Positions 11,171-19,657 of a DNA stretch of 64,000 bases are shown here, piece after piece. The notes under the pieces are model-generated. The model saw nothing but the letters and a program-made list of their open reading frames with translations, had not been told where the DNA came from and ran no database searches. The stretch lies in the NCBI RefSeq assembly GCF_963678635.1, contig NC_087070.1:30853704-30917703 (forward strand), written 5' to 3'. This DNA is from Symsagittifera roscoffensis (lineage: Eukaryota > Xenacoelomorpha > Acoela > Convolutidae). Numbering within the stretch: the stretch's first letter is position 1; each line of letters starts with the position of its first letter. The position numbers and the translations under genes were made by a program.

Positions 11171-12430
11171 TTACTTGTCATCAAAAACATCAGAGAGCGC
11201 ATGAATTGCACCTTCAACGCCAGCTTCCAGCCCACAAGCTAATTGATCAATCGAACATGTTTCTTCAAGGTCAGTTTTTGTGAACTCAGCCACACTTTTG
11301 CAAACTATTCTCCGTAGACATTCGCCTATGCCAATAGGTCGCACGCCAGGACATTTACCAAGCGCAATCAATCTTCCAGAAACCAGTGCTCGTACTTTCG
11401 ACCATGGTAAGATTTGATTTGACATTTTTATGGCGAGAGTTGCAACTTCGTCTCTCAAGTGTGAACTGTGAGCCCCAAGACGTAATAAAACCGTCTGGCA
11501 ATGCTCAGAATCTGTTCCCGAAGCTCCCGAACTGCCGTCCAAAGAACGTGTCGTCTTTTCAATGGAAGCAGAACTGATTAAAACATCTTCAACATCTGAT
11601 TAAAGCAATCGCGAAGAGAGATGTGACTTGTGTGGCTCTGGATGGCTTGACTTCAAAGTCTCTAAAACGGTCACACCTTTCTTCACCTCTTGCATCGGAT
11701 CAAGCACACTTCCGCTTGCTCTCTCCGAGAGCCACCGCATAGCACTTCTCACTTTACCTTTCATCATTAATGAAGCAAACACTTTCGAGACATGTTTGTC
11801 GTCCAAATTATCTTGATTTATTTGTTTCTTTTTGCCACATCTCACTGCTTCTGCCAACAACTTGTCGAATTTGTTTTCCTTCCAGTCTTTAATGCGCCGT
11901 CCAATAAGTGTTCCAAAGTCTTTTGATGCTTTGATCATTGGATCTCTTTGTAACAAAACACGACTCATCACCAGAACCCTTTCTGAAATGGAATCAGCAG
12001 TGGTAGAAAGAAGCTTCAGTTCATGTGTCAGGAGGTCCACGTACTTCCTACCAATGTTACCATTAGGCAAAGTATATAGTCTTTTTGGCAACCGTACACT
12101 TTTCACCCATCTTTCAGTCCAAATCGAATGATCACGACAAGTTGATTTGTCAAAAGACGCACCGAATGCTTCCATCATTATGTCTTTGTCATTTCTTTCA
12201 AGATTCGGATCAGTTTCCGGTAGCACATCTTCTATTTGCAGGTCTTGCTTGGTTTGAGTTAATCCTGTGCGACCATTGCTTGTCGGTGTAACATTAACGC
12301 AGTCATTAATATCTTGTGATATTAACAAGTCTTCCACTTCAAACCCGCTGGTATTGGAAACACTGGGCTGCGAATCAGAATTATACCCCAGATAACTAGG
12401 CGGTTTGATATTTCTCTGAGTCCGCCTCAT
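11171..12430 (-). pseudogene. retroelement N-terminal region and RT entry (one internal stop)
   Basis: From ATG at 12430 the frame runs to a TAA at 11600-11602 and then on in the same frame to a second TAA at 11171-11173, so the break at 11600 is a point mutation rather than a shift. The first 276 residues are the poorly conserved N-terminal part, ending in a MMKGKVRSAMRWLSE block typical of the family (FxxLMxxGKxxxAxRxL). The second part has the RT entry motif PGVRPIGIGECLRRIV and the CGLEAGVEGAIHAL helix. Motif A follows past the second stop in the same frame (about 11100-11170). Confidence 0.7.
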
Positions 12431-12439
12431 GATATCACG

Positions 12440-12680
12440 AGCGTTCCTCGAACCAAACTCGAACTCTTCCCGAGCCCGGGCCACTCTGCTCCAGAAACGA
12501 GCTCCTCTCCAAACACGAACTCTAAGCACCGGCTCTGTAACAAACACACACGAGCTCCACGCATCGGCTCTGCATCCAACACAAGCACCAATCCACAAAT
12601 AAGCTGTACTCCGAACACGTGCTCTGCTCCAAACTCACGAGCTGAGCTCCAAACACGAGCTCTGATCCAAATACGAGCAC
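12440..12680. repeat. degenerate short repeats (CGAGCTC / CTCCAAACACGAGCT type)
   Basis: About 240 bases just 5' of the retroelement ATG (minus-strand sense) consist of degenerate units such as CTCCAAACACGAGCT and CGAGCTC. Several retroelements carry tandem units in the 5' untranslated region. This region is GC-richer than its surroundings and keeps a long minus-strand frame open by chance. Confidence 0.5.
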
Positions 12681-15393
12681 AGCTTGAGATAAAATGTCCG
12701 CTCAGTTGTCGATGTTGCAGTGGTTGTTGTTTTTTTCTAACTGACTGTTGGCTCTCTGCTGAAAATACTCGAAAATTAAGTTTGACTAGGCTTGATTTGG
12801 ATAATTTTACCAATGATTTTTTACTACGCTCCCAAATTACAGAATTGCAAACGATGAGAATCATATTGTTACACTTATCTTTTGAAACAGATTAGAACTA
12901 TAAAAGATGTTAATAAAGAATTTTTATTAAAGAGTATTCACTATCAAATATTCATTTCGATGTACATTTTTTCTTATTAAAAACTCGAAATTTGAAAAAA
13001 CTTTAAACCATCTGTTCTGACTTTTTCCTTGAAACGTTTCTGATTTTCATGAAAAACCAGATAATTAGGACAAAAGTAGCAAAATTGAAAGGTTAAAATA
13101 AATACAATTGGAATTAAAACGAAATTATTTCAGTGAATTTTCTTTTACTTTGCGAACACCAAAAGTGTTGTAACAGGTATAGAAAATTTCTTTTCCATAA
13201 GCAAGTTAGTTCAAAGAATGATCATTCTGATGGGTATGGCAAACATGCTAATTTTGTTGAATAGTTGTTAAGACTACCATCTGCTGGGTTAGGCAGTAAG
13301 TAGCGGTAATTATTTTTCTCATTCAAATTTCTTCAAAAATTATCTGTATGTATTTTTGTCTTTGCTTTTTGTCTCAACTTCCTTTAATTCAGCTTCCGTT
13401 TTTTTCTTTCCAAATGCTGTTTATATTACCTGGTTTGTTTTCAACCCTTGAAAAATCTATTAGTTGCAAAATGTTTTAAGACCGATGTGATCTTGAAGAT
13501 TATCTGCTTTCTATTTTTTTTTCATTCTTTGATTAAACGGCTTAAGCCTTTGTAATATAAGTTGAATCATTTTTTTAGGAGCTCGTAGATTTCAAGGGAT
13601 TAATTGTTATATGAGATATTTTTTTTGAGGCCTAGTTCTGGGGATATGTGTGTATGTTCTTTTGCTTTGAGTGTCACTGCGGATGGGTCGAACAACAATT
13701 CTAAATTTTGGAGATGAAATGTTATTGTTTTGTGATTTCTTCTAAGCTAATCTTTCCACTTAACTTATAGGTTTTCTTTTGGAATAAAAACTTTCGATTT
13801 TTTGTGTTCGAACAACGAAGATTTTAAAGAACTTACAGCAAATTCAAGTTTTATCCTGACTAAAAAAAGCGCCAATCTAACAGTTTTTATAAATAGCAAG
13901 TTGCTAATGATACATTTTTTATACAAGGTTAAAGATAGCCGGTAGCTCTGCATGTAGCGCAGAGTTTCCTGGCCACATTTATAAAAATAATTACAGAAGA
14001 TTTTTTTGTTTCTTTTTTTTTCAATTAAGTGCCGTTTTATGTGAGATAAGAGAACTATACAAACGCGTATGAAATTAGCATTTTGAACAGAACTGACAAC
14101 TAATTTTTTTCATAAAATGTTTTAAAAAAAGTAAAACTTTTGTTTTTTATAAATTTGATTGTCAAGAAAGCGCTAAGGAAAGCTTTAACAAACAATTTTT
14201 TTTAGAATGATCAGTTTGTTTTTAAATCAATTGATCTTTTTATATCAATTTTATATTTCTAATAAATTTATTTTTTATATATTTAATAATCTTACTCGAT
14301 CGCTCCAAAATAGACCAAAAATCAAAAAAATTAAACGAGTTTTTCTCAACACTGAAAAAATTTTTCAAAATTTTTAAATGTTCGAATAAAAACTGAAAAT
14401 TTTTTAGTACGATATATCCCTCTACTCATTTCAATTATTAGCTGCTGGCACAACTGATTTTGCAAACAAAATAGAAAACGAAACAAGGATAGCCTGTTAC
14501 TTACTTGAAAAAAAAAGAAAAAAAACGTAGAGTTTTTCTTTAAATATTCTCGTTTTTTTTGCGTGGTGTGATAAAAAGATCCAAAAAAAATTGGAGCTCA
14601 AATTTATTTGACAGTCATAGTTTCATAGTTTAATAAGCATATTGGAAACAATTTTTGTAGAACAATTACTAAACATTTTTTTCGAATTTTTGAACTTTTT
14701 CGTTCCAAAAAGGCCTTAAATTACACAAAAAACTAAATTTTCTTGAGTAAAACTAGGTATTTTAAGCTTTCAAGCTATTAAGATAAGCTATTTTCAAGCC
14801 TGATTGCTCGTTTAAGTCGCTCGAAACTATCCCAAAAATCAAAAATTTCAAACTGGTTTTTCTCAACACTGAACACTGGGAACGTTTTTTGGGAAATTTT
14901 TGAACAGTTTTCAAATCATGACTGTAAGTGTTTCAATGTGATAGATCACTGATGATTATTTGTGGAAGCAGATTTTGCGTGGAAAACAAAAAAAACGAAT
15001 ACAAAGTTCTTCCCCATTTTTCAAATGATCGGAACAAAAACACACAACACACCCGAATACAAAGTTCGTTCCTATTTTCAATGGTCGGAACAAAACATTT
15101 TTCGGTACAATAATGAAACTGTATGACAAATATTTTTCCATGTATGAAAATTGCATGATTAGCAGGTCTGGTCAACCTGGGAGTCTTTAAAAGGTTAAAA
15201 AAAGTTTCACCCATCCACCGTCCCTATAGAAACGTTTTGCACACGCCCGTGACCTGAAAAAAGCGAAGTAAAATATTTTCTCCCTAACAATCAGTAAAAT
15301 GAACTCTAAGACAAAATAGACAATTTATAAATAGAAAATCACGCTTTGAAAGAGTTTTTCTTGGAACCGAGTTGATTTTTTCAAAATCTTTCT
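12681..15393. other. intergenic DNA downstream of GRIP; no gene recognised
   Basis: Very AT-rich, with long A and T runs. A direct repeat of about 60 bp (near 14315-14375 and 14830-14880, sharing GTTTTTCTCAACACTGA) and a short tandem pair around CGAATACAAAGTTC (14995-15075) are visible. A minus-strand AATAAA is present near 14603-14608, about 790 bases past the GRIP stop, and is one candidate polyadenylation signal. I see no supported gene. Confidence 0.5.
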
Positions 15394-15729
15394 TCACTTC
15401 ACGTGTCCCGGTTTTGATGAGTGAAGTTTGTCGTAAAATTGGTTGCTAACACTATTAGCATAGTCAGGAACGGCCGCCTTCAAATTTCCCTTGAAATCAT
15501 TGCTCGCTTTATTCGGCGAGCATGCATTGTTAGGGCTACTGGCGCTCCTTTGTTTTCTCAATTCATTCGGCGATGCTTTTCCGTTACTCGGTGACCTTGA
15601 ATTTATAGACGAAGTGGTCGATTTGCTCACACGACGCTCGATGACAATGTCGACTCGTGGACCCGAGTTAGCTATTAGTGGGACCACGTTTTCGCATACC
15701 ACGTTTTCTGGTAATTTCATGTCATTGAT
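15394..15729 (-). CDS. GRIP-like: GRIP-like scaffold, last exon: second half of PDZ7 and C-terminal tail
   Basis: The exon starts in phase 0 after a T-rich acceptor (AG at 15731-15730) and reads INDMKLPENVVCENVVPLI followed by ANSGPRVDIVIERR. This matches the end of vertebrate GRIP PDZ7 ([21 protein letters not shown]). A serine/asparagine-rich tail of about 80 residues follows to TGA at 15394. PDZ7 of GRIP binds GRASP-1. The intron upstream is the one that carries the 18.3-kb Maverick, with only about 147 bases between acceptor and element. Confidence 0.85.
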   Translation of the reverse strand: MNDMKLPENVVCENVVPLIANSGPRVDIVIERRVSKSTTSSINSRSPSNGKASPNELRKQRSASSPNNACSPNKASNDFKGNLKAAVPDYANSVSNQFYDKLHSSKPGHVK

Positions 15730-15823
15730 CTAAAAAAAACAGCTCCAGGTTAATTAGATTGGATTTCTTGCAATCGATCTTTAATAACTCGAGTTTTCAA
15801 CAAAGAATTGAAACATTTTAGCC

Positions 15824-15876
15824 AGCAGCGGATTTAGGAGGGGGCGGGGATTCGATTCTTGAGGATATTACCCCCC
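15824..15876 (+). repeat. relic of a hAT-type MITE end, with C6 target site beside the Maverick
   Basis: CAGCAGCGGATTTAGG at 15824-15839 followed by a G-rich run resembles the left end of the MITE at 55256 (CAGGGGCGGATTTAGG, then poly-G). The Maverick starts right after CCCCCC at 15871-15876, and CCCCCC also follows its right end at 34173. The right flank then reads CCCCTTTGGCACT, similar to the MITE interior. The Maverick may therefore have landed inside an older MITE; this is inference. Confidence 0.4.
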
Positions 15877-16112
15877 AGTAGTATTGTATCGTGTCCCGGA
15901 TCCTAAGGGGGGGGGGGGTCCTTCCTAAGGGGGGGGTCCTCACGTAAAGCAAAATCCTAGGAAAGGGGTCCTTAATTTTTTGGAGGACCCTCATCCTAGG
16001 ATTTTGTAAACGAAAGAGATTTTCCACCCAAAAAGCAGAAGACCCCCTACTTAGGATCTTGCTAAGTTTAGCTTAACAACAAGGGACACGATACAAAAAT
16101 CTTTCTAATTCC
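15877..16112. repeat. left terminal inverted repeat of the Maverick, itself palindromic
   Basis: Matches the inverse of 33942-34172 with small length differences in the G/C runs. Within it, TTGTATCGTGTCCC (15884-15897) is answered by its exact reverse complement at 16083-16096. CAAAATCCTAGG (15950-15961) is answered by CCTAGGATTTTG (15995-16006) around a centre near 15978. The whole arm can therefore fold on itself. Confidence 0.88.
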
Positions 16113-16397
16113 AAATTTTGGGGTCCTAATTATTGGTCCTGATTAATTATATGAATCATATTAATTGTTATGCTTGTTTAGGGTAAATGAACTTTCGACC
16201 TAGTTGAAATTTGTTAGTGAACGGGGAATTGACTTTTATGGTATATAATAAAAATTCGCCGGCCATTTTGGCAGCGTAGCTTAACTGTTGGCAGCAGTAA
16301 ACTAATTCCTTAACTTGACCTAAATTTTATGGTGAAAAGGCAGTAAATTGAAATTACTCTCAAAAGGCGGCGGCCGTTTCTGGGCAAAATATACCAA
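16113..16397 (+). promoter_or_regulatory. leader region with candidate TATA box of the Maverick plus-strand gene block
   Basis: The non-coding stretch between the terminal repeat and the first gene contains TATATAAT at 16242-16249, about 150 bases before ATG 16398. A GC-rich patch (GCCGGCC and GGCGGCGGCCG) lies between. Its position and spacing suit a promoter for the densely packed genes that follow, but only sequence position supports this. Confidence 0.4.
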
Positions 16398-16967
16398 ATG
16401 ATAAAATTGTCAAATTTTGAAATAAGAAAAATGAAATTAGAGGGAACTTGGTGTACTGAAGATATTGATAATGAACATTTACAATTAAGAGTGTTTTCAA
16501 CCGCAGAAAAAAACTCATTTTTCAAATTATGTAATGAACGCTACGTCGTCTTCCTCGAAAGGGCAAAGGAAATTTCAAAGAAAGAATACGAGTTGATTTT
16601 CAAAGAACAATTTTATTTGAGTGAGCTTCAACAAATCTCTTGGTGCATTTCTACAAAACAAAAGTATGGCACTGTGAGCGATTTGAATATTGCTGATTAT
16701 GAAAACGTTTTCGACTATTCGTTTGACTTTAACTCATTATGGGTTGATAAAGACTTGGAGAGAAAAATCCGTCTATGTTTCAACAAGCTATCAAAATACA
16801 AAAAACTTCCGGTGGTTTATTTAATTATTTACCACCGTTATCTTAATGAGTCTAAATGGTATTTGCAAGGTCACTTTTATTTCCACTGGCTTGAAATTCA
16901 GCAGGTTGGAGAGGTGTTGGAAAAAATAAATAATGAAATTGCAAAAAAGCAGAGTAACTCCTATTGA
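16398..16967 (+). CDS. Maverick hypothetical protein A (189 aa)
   Basis: First gene of the plus-strand block, from ATG 16398. The product is a hydrophilic, aromatic-rich protein without signal peptide or membrane segment; I do not recognise a domain. An upstream in-frame boundary and the TATA element at 16242 fit this start, though the second Met (about residue 12) is an alternative. It overlaps the next gene by 35 bases in a different frame, the same compact style as the rest of the element. The composition (Lys 10%, Tyr and Phe rich) matches its neighbours. Function unknown. Confidence 0.7.
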   Translation: MIKLSNFEIRKMKLEGTWCTEDIDNEHLQLRVFSTAEKNSFFKLCNERYVVFLERAKEISKKEYELIFKEQFYLSELQQISWCISTKQKYGTVSDLNIADYENVFDYSFDFNSLWVDKDLERKIRLCFNKLSKYKKLPVVYLIIYHRYLNESKWYLQGHFYFHWLEIQQVGEVLEKINNEIAKKQSNSY

Positions 16968-17367
16968 TTTGAAAATAATTCACGAAATTTATACGTCTTT
17001 GAAACAAACTTATCCTGATAATTCTAACCGACGCAACTATTTTCTAGCTGCATGTTCTCTGTTTTTTGTTAGTTCTGATAACCTTAACTACGACATTTTA
17101 ATTAAGTTGAGACCTTATGGTGGCTTGATTGGAATTGATAACTCTTCCTTGGACAAATATTTGAAAAATTCCAAAATTTTACGATTGCACGCTATTTTGC
17201 ACGATGCGGCCGGATTTATACACGAATTTTATCAACAGGGTCCCACGTACTGTTACATGTTGCCCTGGAACTGTAACAACAGCTTAATGGGACATTTGAG
17301 TGGAATAGCGTTCTGCCTTTTCATTAAGTTGAAAAAACCAGAAGTTTATCATTTACTAGAATGCTAG
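16933..17367 (+). CDS. Maverick hypothetical protein B (144 aa), RPYGGLIGI / HDAAG motifs
   Basis: ATG 16933 lies inside the end of gene A. The protein has an N-terminal helical region (YFLAACSLFFVSS) and conserved-looking blocks RPYGGLIGIDN, LRLHAILHDAAG and MGHLSGIAFC. This set of blocks is familiar to me from other Maverick elements, where no function is established. The H-D pair in LHDAAG recalls phospholipase A2-like active sites, but the Ca-binding loop and cysteines of that family are absent, so I do not assign one. The stop overlaps the start of the next gene (ATGCTAG). Confidence 0.72.
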   Translation: MKLQKSRVTPIDLKIIHEIYTSLKQTYPDNSNRRNYFLAACSLFFVSSDNLNYDILIKLRPYGGLIGIDNSSLDKYLKNSKILRLHAILHDAAGFIHEFYQQGPTYCYMLPWNCNNSLMGHLSGIAFCLFIKLKKPEVYHLLEC

Positions 17368-17930
17368 GCGAGAGATCAGTTGTGCTTGACGTGGAAGGCT
17401 TTCGTTACAAGAAAAACGCCTTTGTGGTTAAAGAATTAGCAATAACAACTTCAGACTACAGCGATCGACTCATTTTCCTACCTCCAGTGAATTTCAATAT
17501 ACTACCAAAGCTTGAACAAAAAGCTTACAACTGGTTAACTAATTATTTACACGGTCTCCATTGGGAAAACGGTGATTATCTTTATATAAACTTGAATCAA
17601 ATACTTCAGAGTTTTGTGCTGAGAAATCCTGGTGCCGTTTTTTACGCTAAAGGAAAAGAAAAGACAGAATTTTTGGCCAAGTACTTGGACCGAAAGATTG
17701 AAAACCTAGATGATTTGGGCTGTCCTCGGGTTGAAAACTTATATTTTAAAAATTATCCAAGTTGCAATAAACATATTCCACATTACAACTCCAGGAATCA
17801 TTGTGCCTTGAAGAAAACCAAGGTTTTTTATGATTGGTTGAAAAATGAACAACAGCGAGAGATCAGCGAAAGTGGAGACATACCTATCACAAAATTCAAT
17901 GCTTTGTGCGTGGATGACTCCAGAGGGTGA
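17361..17930 (+). CDS. Maverick DEDDh-like (RNase H-fold) protein, probably non-canonical
   Basis: 189 residues starting MLGERSVVLDVEGFRYKKNA. D10-x-E12 matches exonuclease motif I (DxE) of DEDDh 3'-5' exonucleases. A FYAKGKEKTEFL block sits where motif II is expected and HCALKKTKVFYDWL where motif III (H-x-A-x-x-D) is expected, with Lys in place of the acidic residue. KELAITTSD and LHGLHWENGD are further blocks seen in related Maverick and arthropod proteins. The fold assignment is inference; missing acids mean activity is doubtful. The start overlaps the stop of gene B by seven bases and the C terminus overlaps the next gene by 86 bases. Confidence 0.65.
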   Translation: MLGERSVVLDVEGFRYKKNAFVVKELAITTSDYSDRLIFLPPVNFNILPKLEQKAYNWLTNYLHGLHWENGDYLYINLNQILQSFVLRNPGAVFYAKGKEKTEFLAKYLDRKIENLDDLGCPRVENLYFKNYPSCNKHIPHYNSRNHCALKKTKVFYDWLKNEQQREISESGDIPITKFNALCVDDSRG

Positions 17931-18186
17931 TATTAAAATTTCATTAACGAGAATAGAGCGTATTGATTGCAGTGGCCAAATTGTTCAGAGGAAGGAGCAA
18001 ATAATAATTTCCGAAGAAGAGTTGTCTACGTTGAAGAGGTTTTTTCCAGTTATTGATCAATTTGTATACTTCCAGAGATTCAAGTTTATCAGAAATGTTA
18101 GCCAGCAAGCGAGGAGTATGTCTTCCCGAACTAGTCTTAGTACCCAAACGTCAGCCAGGAGTTCAGATGGATCTAAACAGCATTGA
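17845..18186 (+). CDS. Maverick PC4/SUB1-like single-stranded-DNA-binding protein 1 (113 aa)
   Basis: From ATG 17845. Residues about 25-72 (DIKISLTRIERI, QIVQRKEQIIISEEELSTLK, then FFPVID) align by eye with the PC4 core (IREYW...GEMKPGRKGISL.PEQWSQLK....ID): beta-strands, the G-x-x-x-x-x-x-x-I-x-I/L-S turn, and the closing helix. PC4 proteins bind single-stranded or melted DNA; in a self-synthesising element this would suit a replication or transcription role. The serine-rich C-terminal tail is low complexity. A second PC4-like gene lies at 25426-25785 on the other strand. Confidence 0.6.
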   Translation: MNNSERSAKVETYLSQNSMLCAWMTPEGDIKISLTRIERIDCSGQIVQRKEQIIISEEELSTLKRFFPVIDQFVYFQRFKFIRNVSQQARSMSSRTSLSTQTSARSSDGSKQH

Positions 18187-18349
18187 ATTGCCAGATGAGA
18201 TTAAGACGATTGTGAAAGAGGATACTGTGAAGAAAATAATGTACTACAAAAAAACCGCAAATATCCCAGCAAACTTTGTTTTAGAAATGCATGACATAAA
18301 TGATAGAGATTTCACACGTTATGAAAATTTTTACTGTTCTCAAAAGTAA
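18095..18349 (+). CDS. Maverick small hypothetical protein (84 aa)
   Basis: ATG 18095 opens a frame that overlaps the PC4-like gene by 92 bases and ends at 18349. The product has a LPELVLVPKRQPGVQMDL segment, a conserved-looking LPDEIKTI helix and ends in DRDFTRYENFYCSQK. I recognise the general pattern (an L-P-x-E/D block and a terminal YExFY) from other Mavericks but know no function. The frame stays open 42 bases upstream of this Met to a non-ATG codon; the ATG is preferred. Confidence 0.6.
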   Translation: MLASKRGVCLPELVLVPKRQPGVQMDLNSIELPDEIKTIVKEDTVKKIMYYKKTANIPANFVLEMHDINDRDFTRYENFYCSQK

Positions 18350-18421
18350 TTTAATTTTTTACAAGCTTCATTCGCAGAGAGAAAAAGTCTAACGCAGTCT
18401 GTAGAATAAATAGTTTCTCAA

Positions 18422-18706
18422 ATGTCAGAAGCAACAACAGCAGTAGATGAACCTGACGCAACATTAGTAACAGAGTTTGTTTATAACGAGACAAACAGTG
18501 AAAAAAAATCATGGAAGTTTTGTAACAATGTAACTTTGCCAAGGTCTGAAGTAGTTTTTGTTGCGCAAATGGTAGTAATTCTAATTTTACTAACTTTCTG
18601 CATTCTCAAACTTTCTTTCACTAAATTAAGTTGCGAAGAAACGTCAGTTTGGTTCTCGATTTTATCAGGCTTGGTTGGTTACGTACTACCAAACCCAAGA
18701 ATATGA
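18422..18706 (+). CDS. Maverick small membrane protein with two hydrophobic helices (94 aa)
   Basis: ATG 18422. Residues 1-40 are polar and acidic. PRSEVVFVAQMVVILILLTF starts a membrane helix at about residues 44-65, and WFSILSGLVGYVLP at 77-90 forms a second, shorter one, ending LPNPRI. The P-R-S-x-V...Q and G-Y-x-L-P-N-P signatures are typical of a small protein conserved next to the packaging ATPase in Mavericks. A holin- or viroporin-like role has been guessed for such proteins but is not proven. Its TGA overlaps the ATPase start codon as ATGA at 18703-18706, a coupling-style overlap. Confidence 0.78.
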   Translation: MSEATTAVDEPDATLVTEFVYNETNSEKKSWKFCNNVTLPRSEVVFVAQMVVILILLTFCILKLSFTKLSCEETSVWFSILSGLVGYVLPNPRI

Positions 18707-19404
18707 ATAAAGTGATTGATACTTCGACAAGAATTTTTATGGCGATAGTGGGACCTTCAGGATCCGGGAAAACTGAGTTAATTTTGAAACTTCTGATGGG
18801 AAATACTTTTTACCCTAAATTTGGAACCGTTCTATATCTTTACAAAGAGATGCAACCTGCATTCTCAGAAAAAGTGTCTTCTCGCGAAGTGAATATGGAG
18901 TTCATGAAATTCGACGGATTCGAATCTGTGAGAAAATTAGAAAATGTTCTTCTAGTTTTCGATGATTCATGTGAAGACATCTATAATGACAAGGAATTTG
19001 TTAGGTTAGCGACAGCGGGTAGACATAGAGGGATAGATGTAATATATGTTAAGCATAACTTGTTTCAACAAAGTCGATGGTCGCGTACGATTGATTTGAA
19101 CACTTCACACATCATTCTGTTCAAATCGCCTCGCGACGTTCAGCAACTAGATCTATTAGGAAGACAATTGAATGTATCAAAATTTTTGAGAAACTGTTAC
19201 GAATTAGCTACCAGAGACTCTTTTGGACATCTTCTAATCGACTTGGACCCCCGTACATCAGATTGTTTGAGATATTGTTCAAATATCACACCACCTGGGC
19301 CAACAGTTTTTTATTTACCCTTATCTGAAGCAGAAACTACTCCAATCACAAATGAAAAAGAAAAACTTATCTATTCTGCGGCATATGGTACAACTGAAAC
19401 CTGA
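18703..19404 (+). CDS. A32/FtsK-HerA-like genome-packaging ATPase (233 aa)
   Basis: Start at ATG 18703, which overlaps the preceding stop; the open frame extends further upstream but without a better start. Walker A is GPSGSGKT at residues 17-24 and Walker B LLVFDDS at 83-89. GRHRGIDVIYVKHNLFQQ, then RTIDLNTSHIILFKSPRD around 128-145, matches the sensor and arginine-finger region of poxvirus A32-like and Maverick packaging ATPases. Such enzymes pump DNA into preformed capsids. The length is normal for the family, and it is followed directly by an overlapping Maverick gene. Confidence 0.9.
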   Translation: MNKVIDTSTRIFMAIVGPSGSGKTELILKLLMGNTFYPKFGTVLYLYKEMQPAFSEKVSSREVNMEFMKFDGFESVRKLENVLLVFDDSCEDIYNDKEFVRLATAGRHRGIDVIYVKHNLFQQSRWSRTIDLNTSHIILFKSPRDVQQLDLLGRQLNVSKFLRNCYELATRDSFGHLLIDLDPRTSDCLRYCSNITPPGPTVFYLPLSEAETTPITNEKEKLIYSAAYGTTET

Positions 19405-19657
19405 CCAGCTAAGAAGATTAATTAGAAAAACTTCAAATCGTGAGATCATAACACTTGTTTGTGAATGTTTGCTCAATGTAGTCAATGGAAACGTACCCGT
19501 TAAAATCGCAAACATCGAACGATTCGAGACAGCATACAAATACTTATTAACTCCAAAAACCAGTGTTGTCAAAAAACGTGCGATTATTTTGAGTAAAGAA
19601 GGCTTCCATTTAGTTCGACAAATACTTTATTTTTGTTACAAGTATCTCACAACTTAA
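19352..19657 (+). CDS. Maverick conserved small protein (101 aa), ECxLNxxxGNVP family
   Basis: ATG 19352 lies within the last codons of the ATPase. The protein carries LRRLIRKTSNREIITLVCEC followed by LLNVVNGNVPV and a lysine-rich stretch KTSVVKKRAIILSKEGFHL. These correspond to the E-C-A-L-N-x-L-K-G-N-V-P and K-K-x-x-x-x-x-G-G-F-L blocks found in many Mavericks, although the glycine-rich end is replaced here by a KEGFHLV-type end. A glycine/hydrophobic tail in relatives suggests a virion or membrane association; function unknown. Its TAA overlaps the next ATG (TAATG). Confidence 0.72.
   Translation: MKKKNLSILRHMVQLKPDQLRRLIRKTSNREIITLVCECLLNVVNGNVPVKIANIERFETAYKYLLTPKTSVVKKRAIILSKEGFHLVRQILYFCYKYLTT

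Larger units (their letters stand above)
9781..12680 (-). mobile_element. decayed non-LTR-like retroelement with RT and zinc/restriction-like endonuclease tail
   Basis: Read on the minus strand, pieces of one long polyprotein occur in order: an N-terminal region from ATG 12430, a region ending with the RT entry block GVRPIGIGECLRRIV, RT motif A ([12 protein letters not shown]), motif B (GTTQEDPLAM), motif C (WYADD) and a C-terminal C-x2-C...H-x4-C zinc unit followed by HNEIRD and a D-x-R-V block. This order matches a family of invertebrate retroelements whose tail resembles the restriction-like endonuclease of R2-type LINEs. The copy has at least two in-frame stops (11600 and 11171), another near 11066, and at least two frame changes. 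It ends abruptly at 9781 inside coding sequence, joined to a GRIP fragment. Confidence 0.75.

Noticed and set aside
12427..12864. 145-codon minus-strand open frame upstream of the retroelement ATG
   Set aside because: Open only because of the short CGAGCTC-type repeats; not conserved in the element family as far as I know.
16933..17367. Phospholipase A2 for Maverick gene B because of LHDAAG
   Set aside because: The Ca-binding loop and disulfide cysteines of the family are missing.
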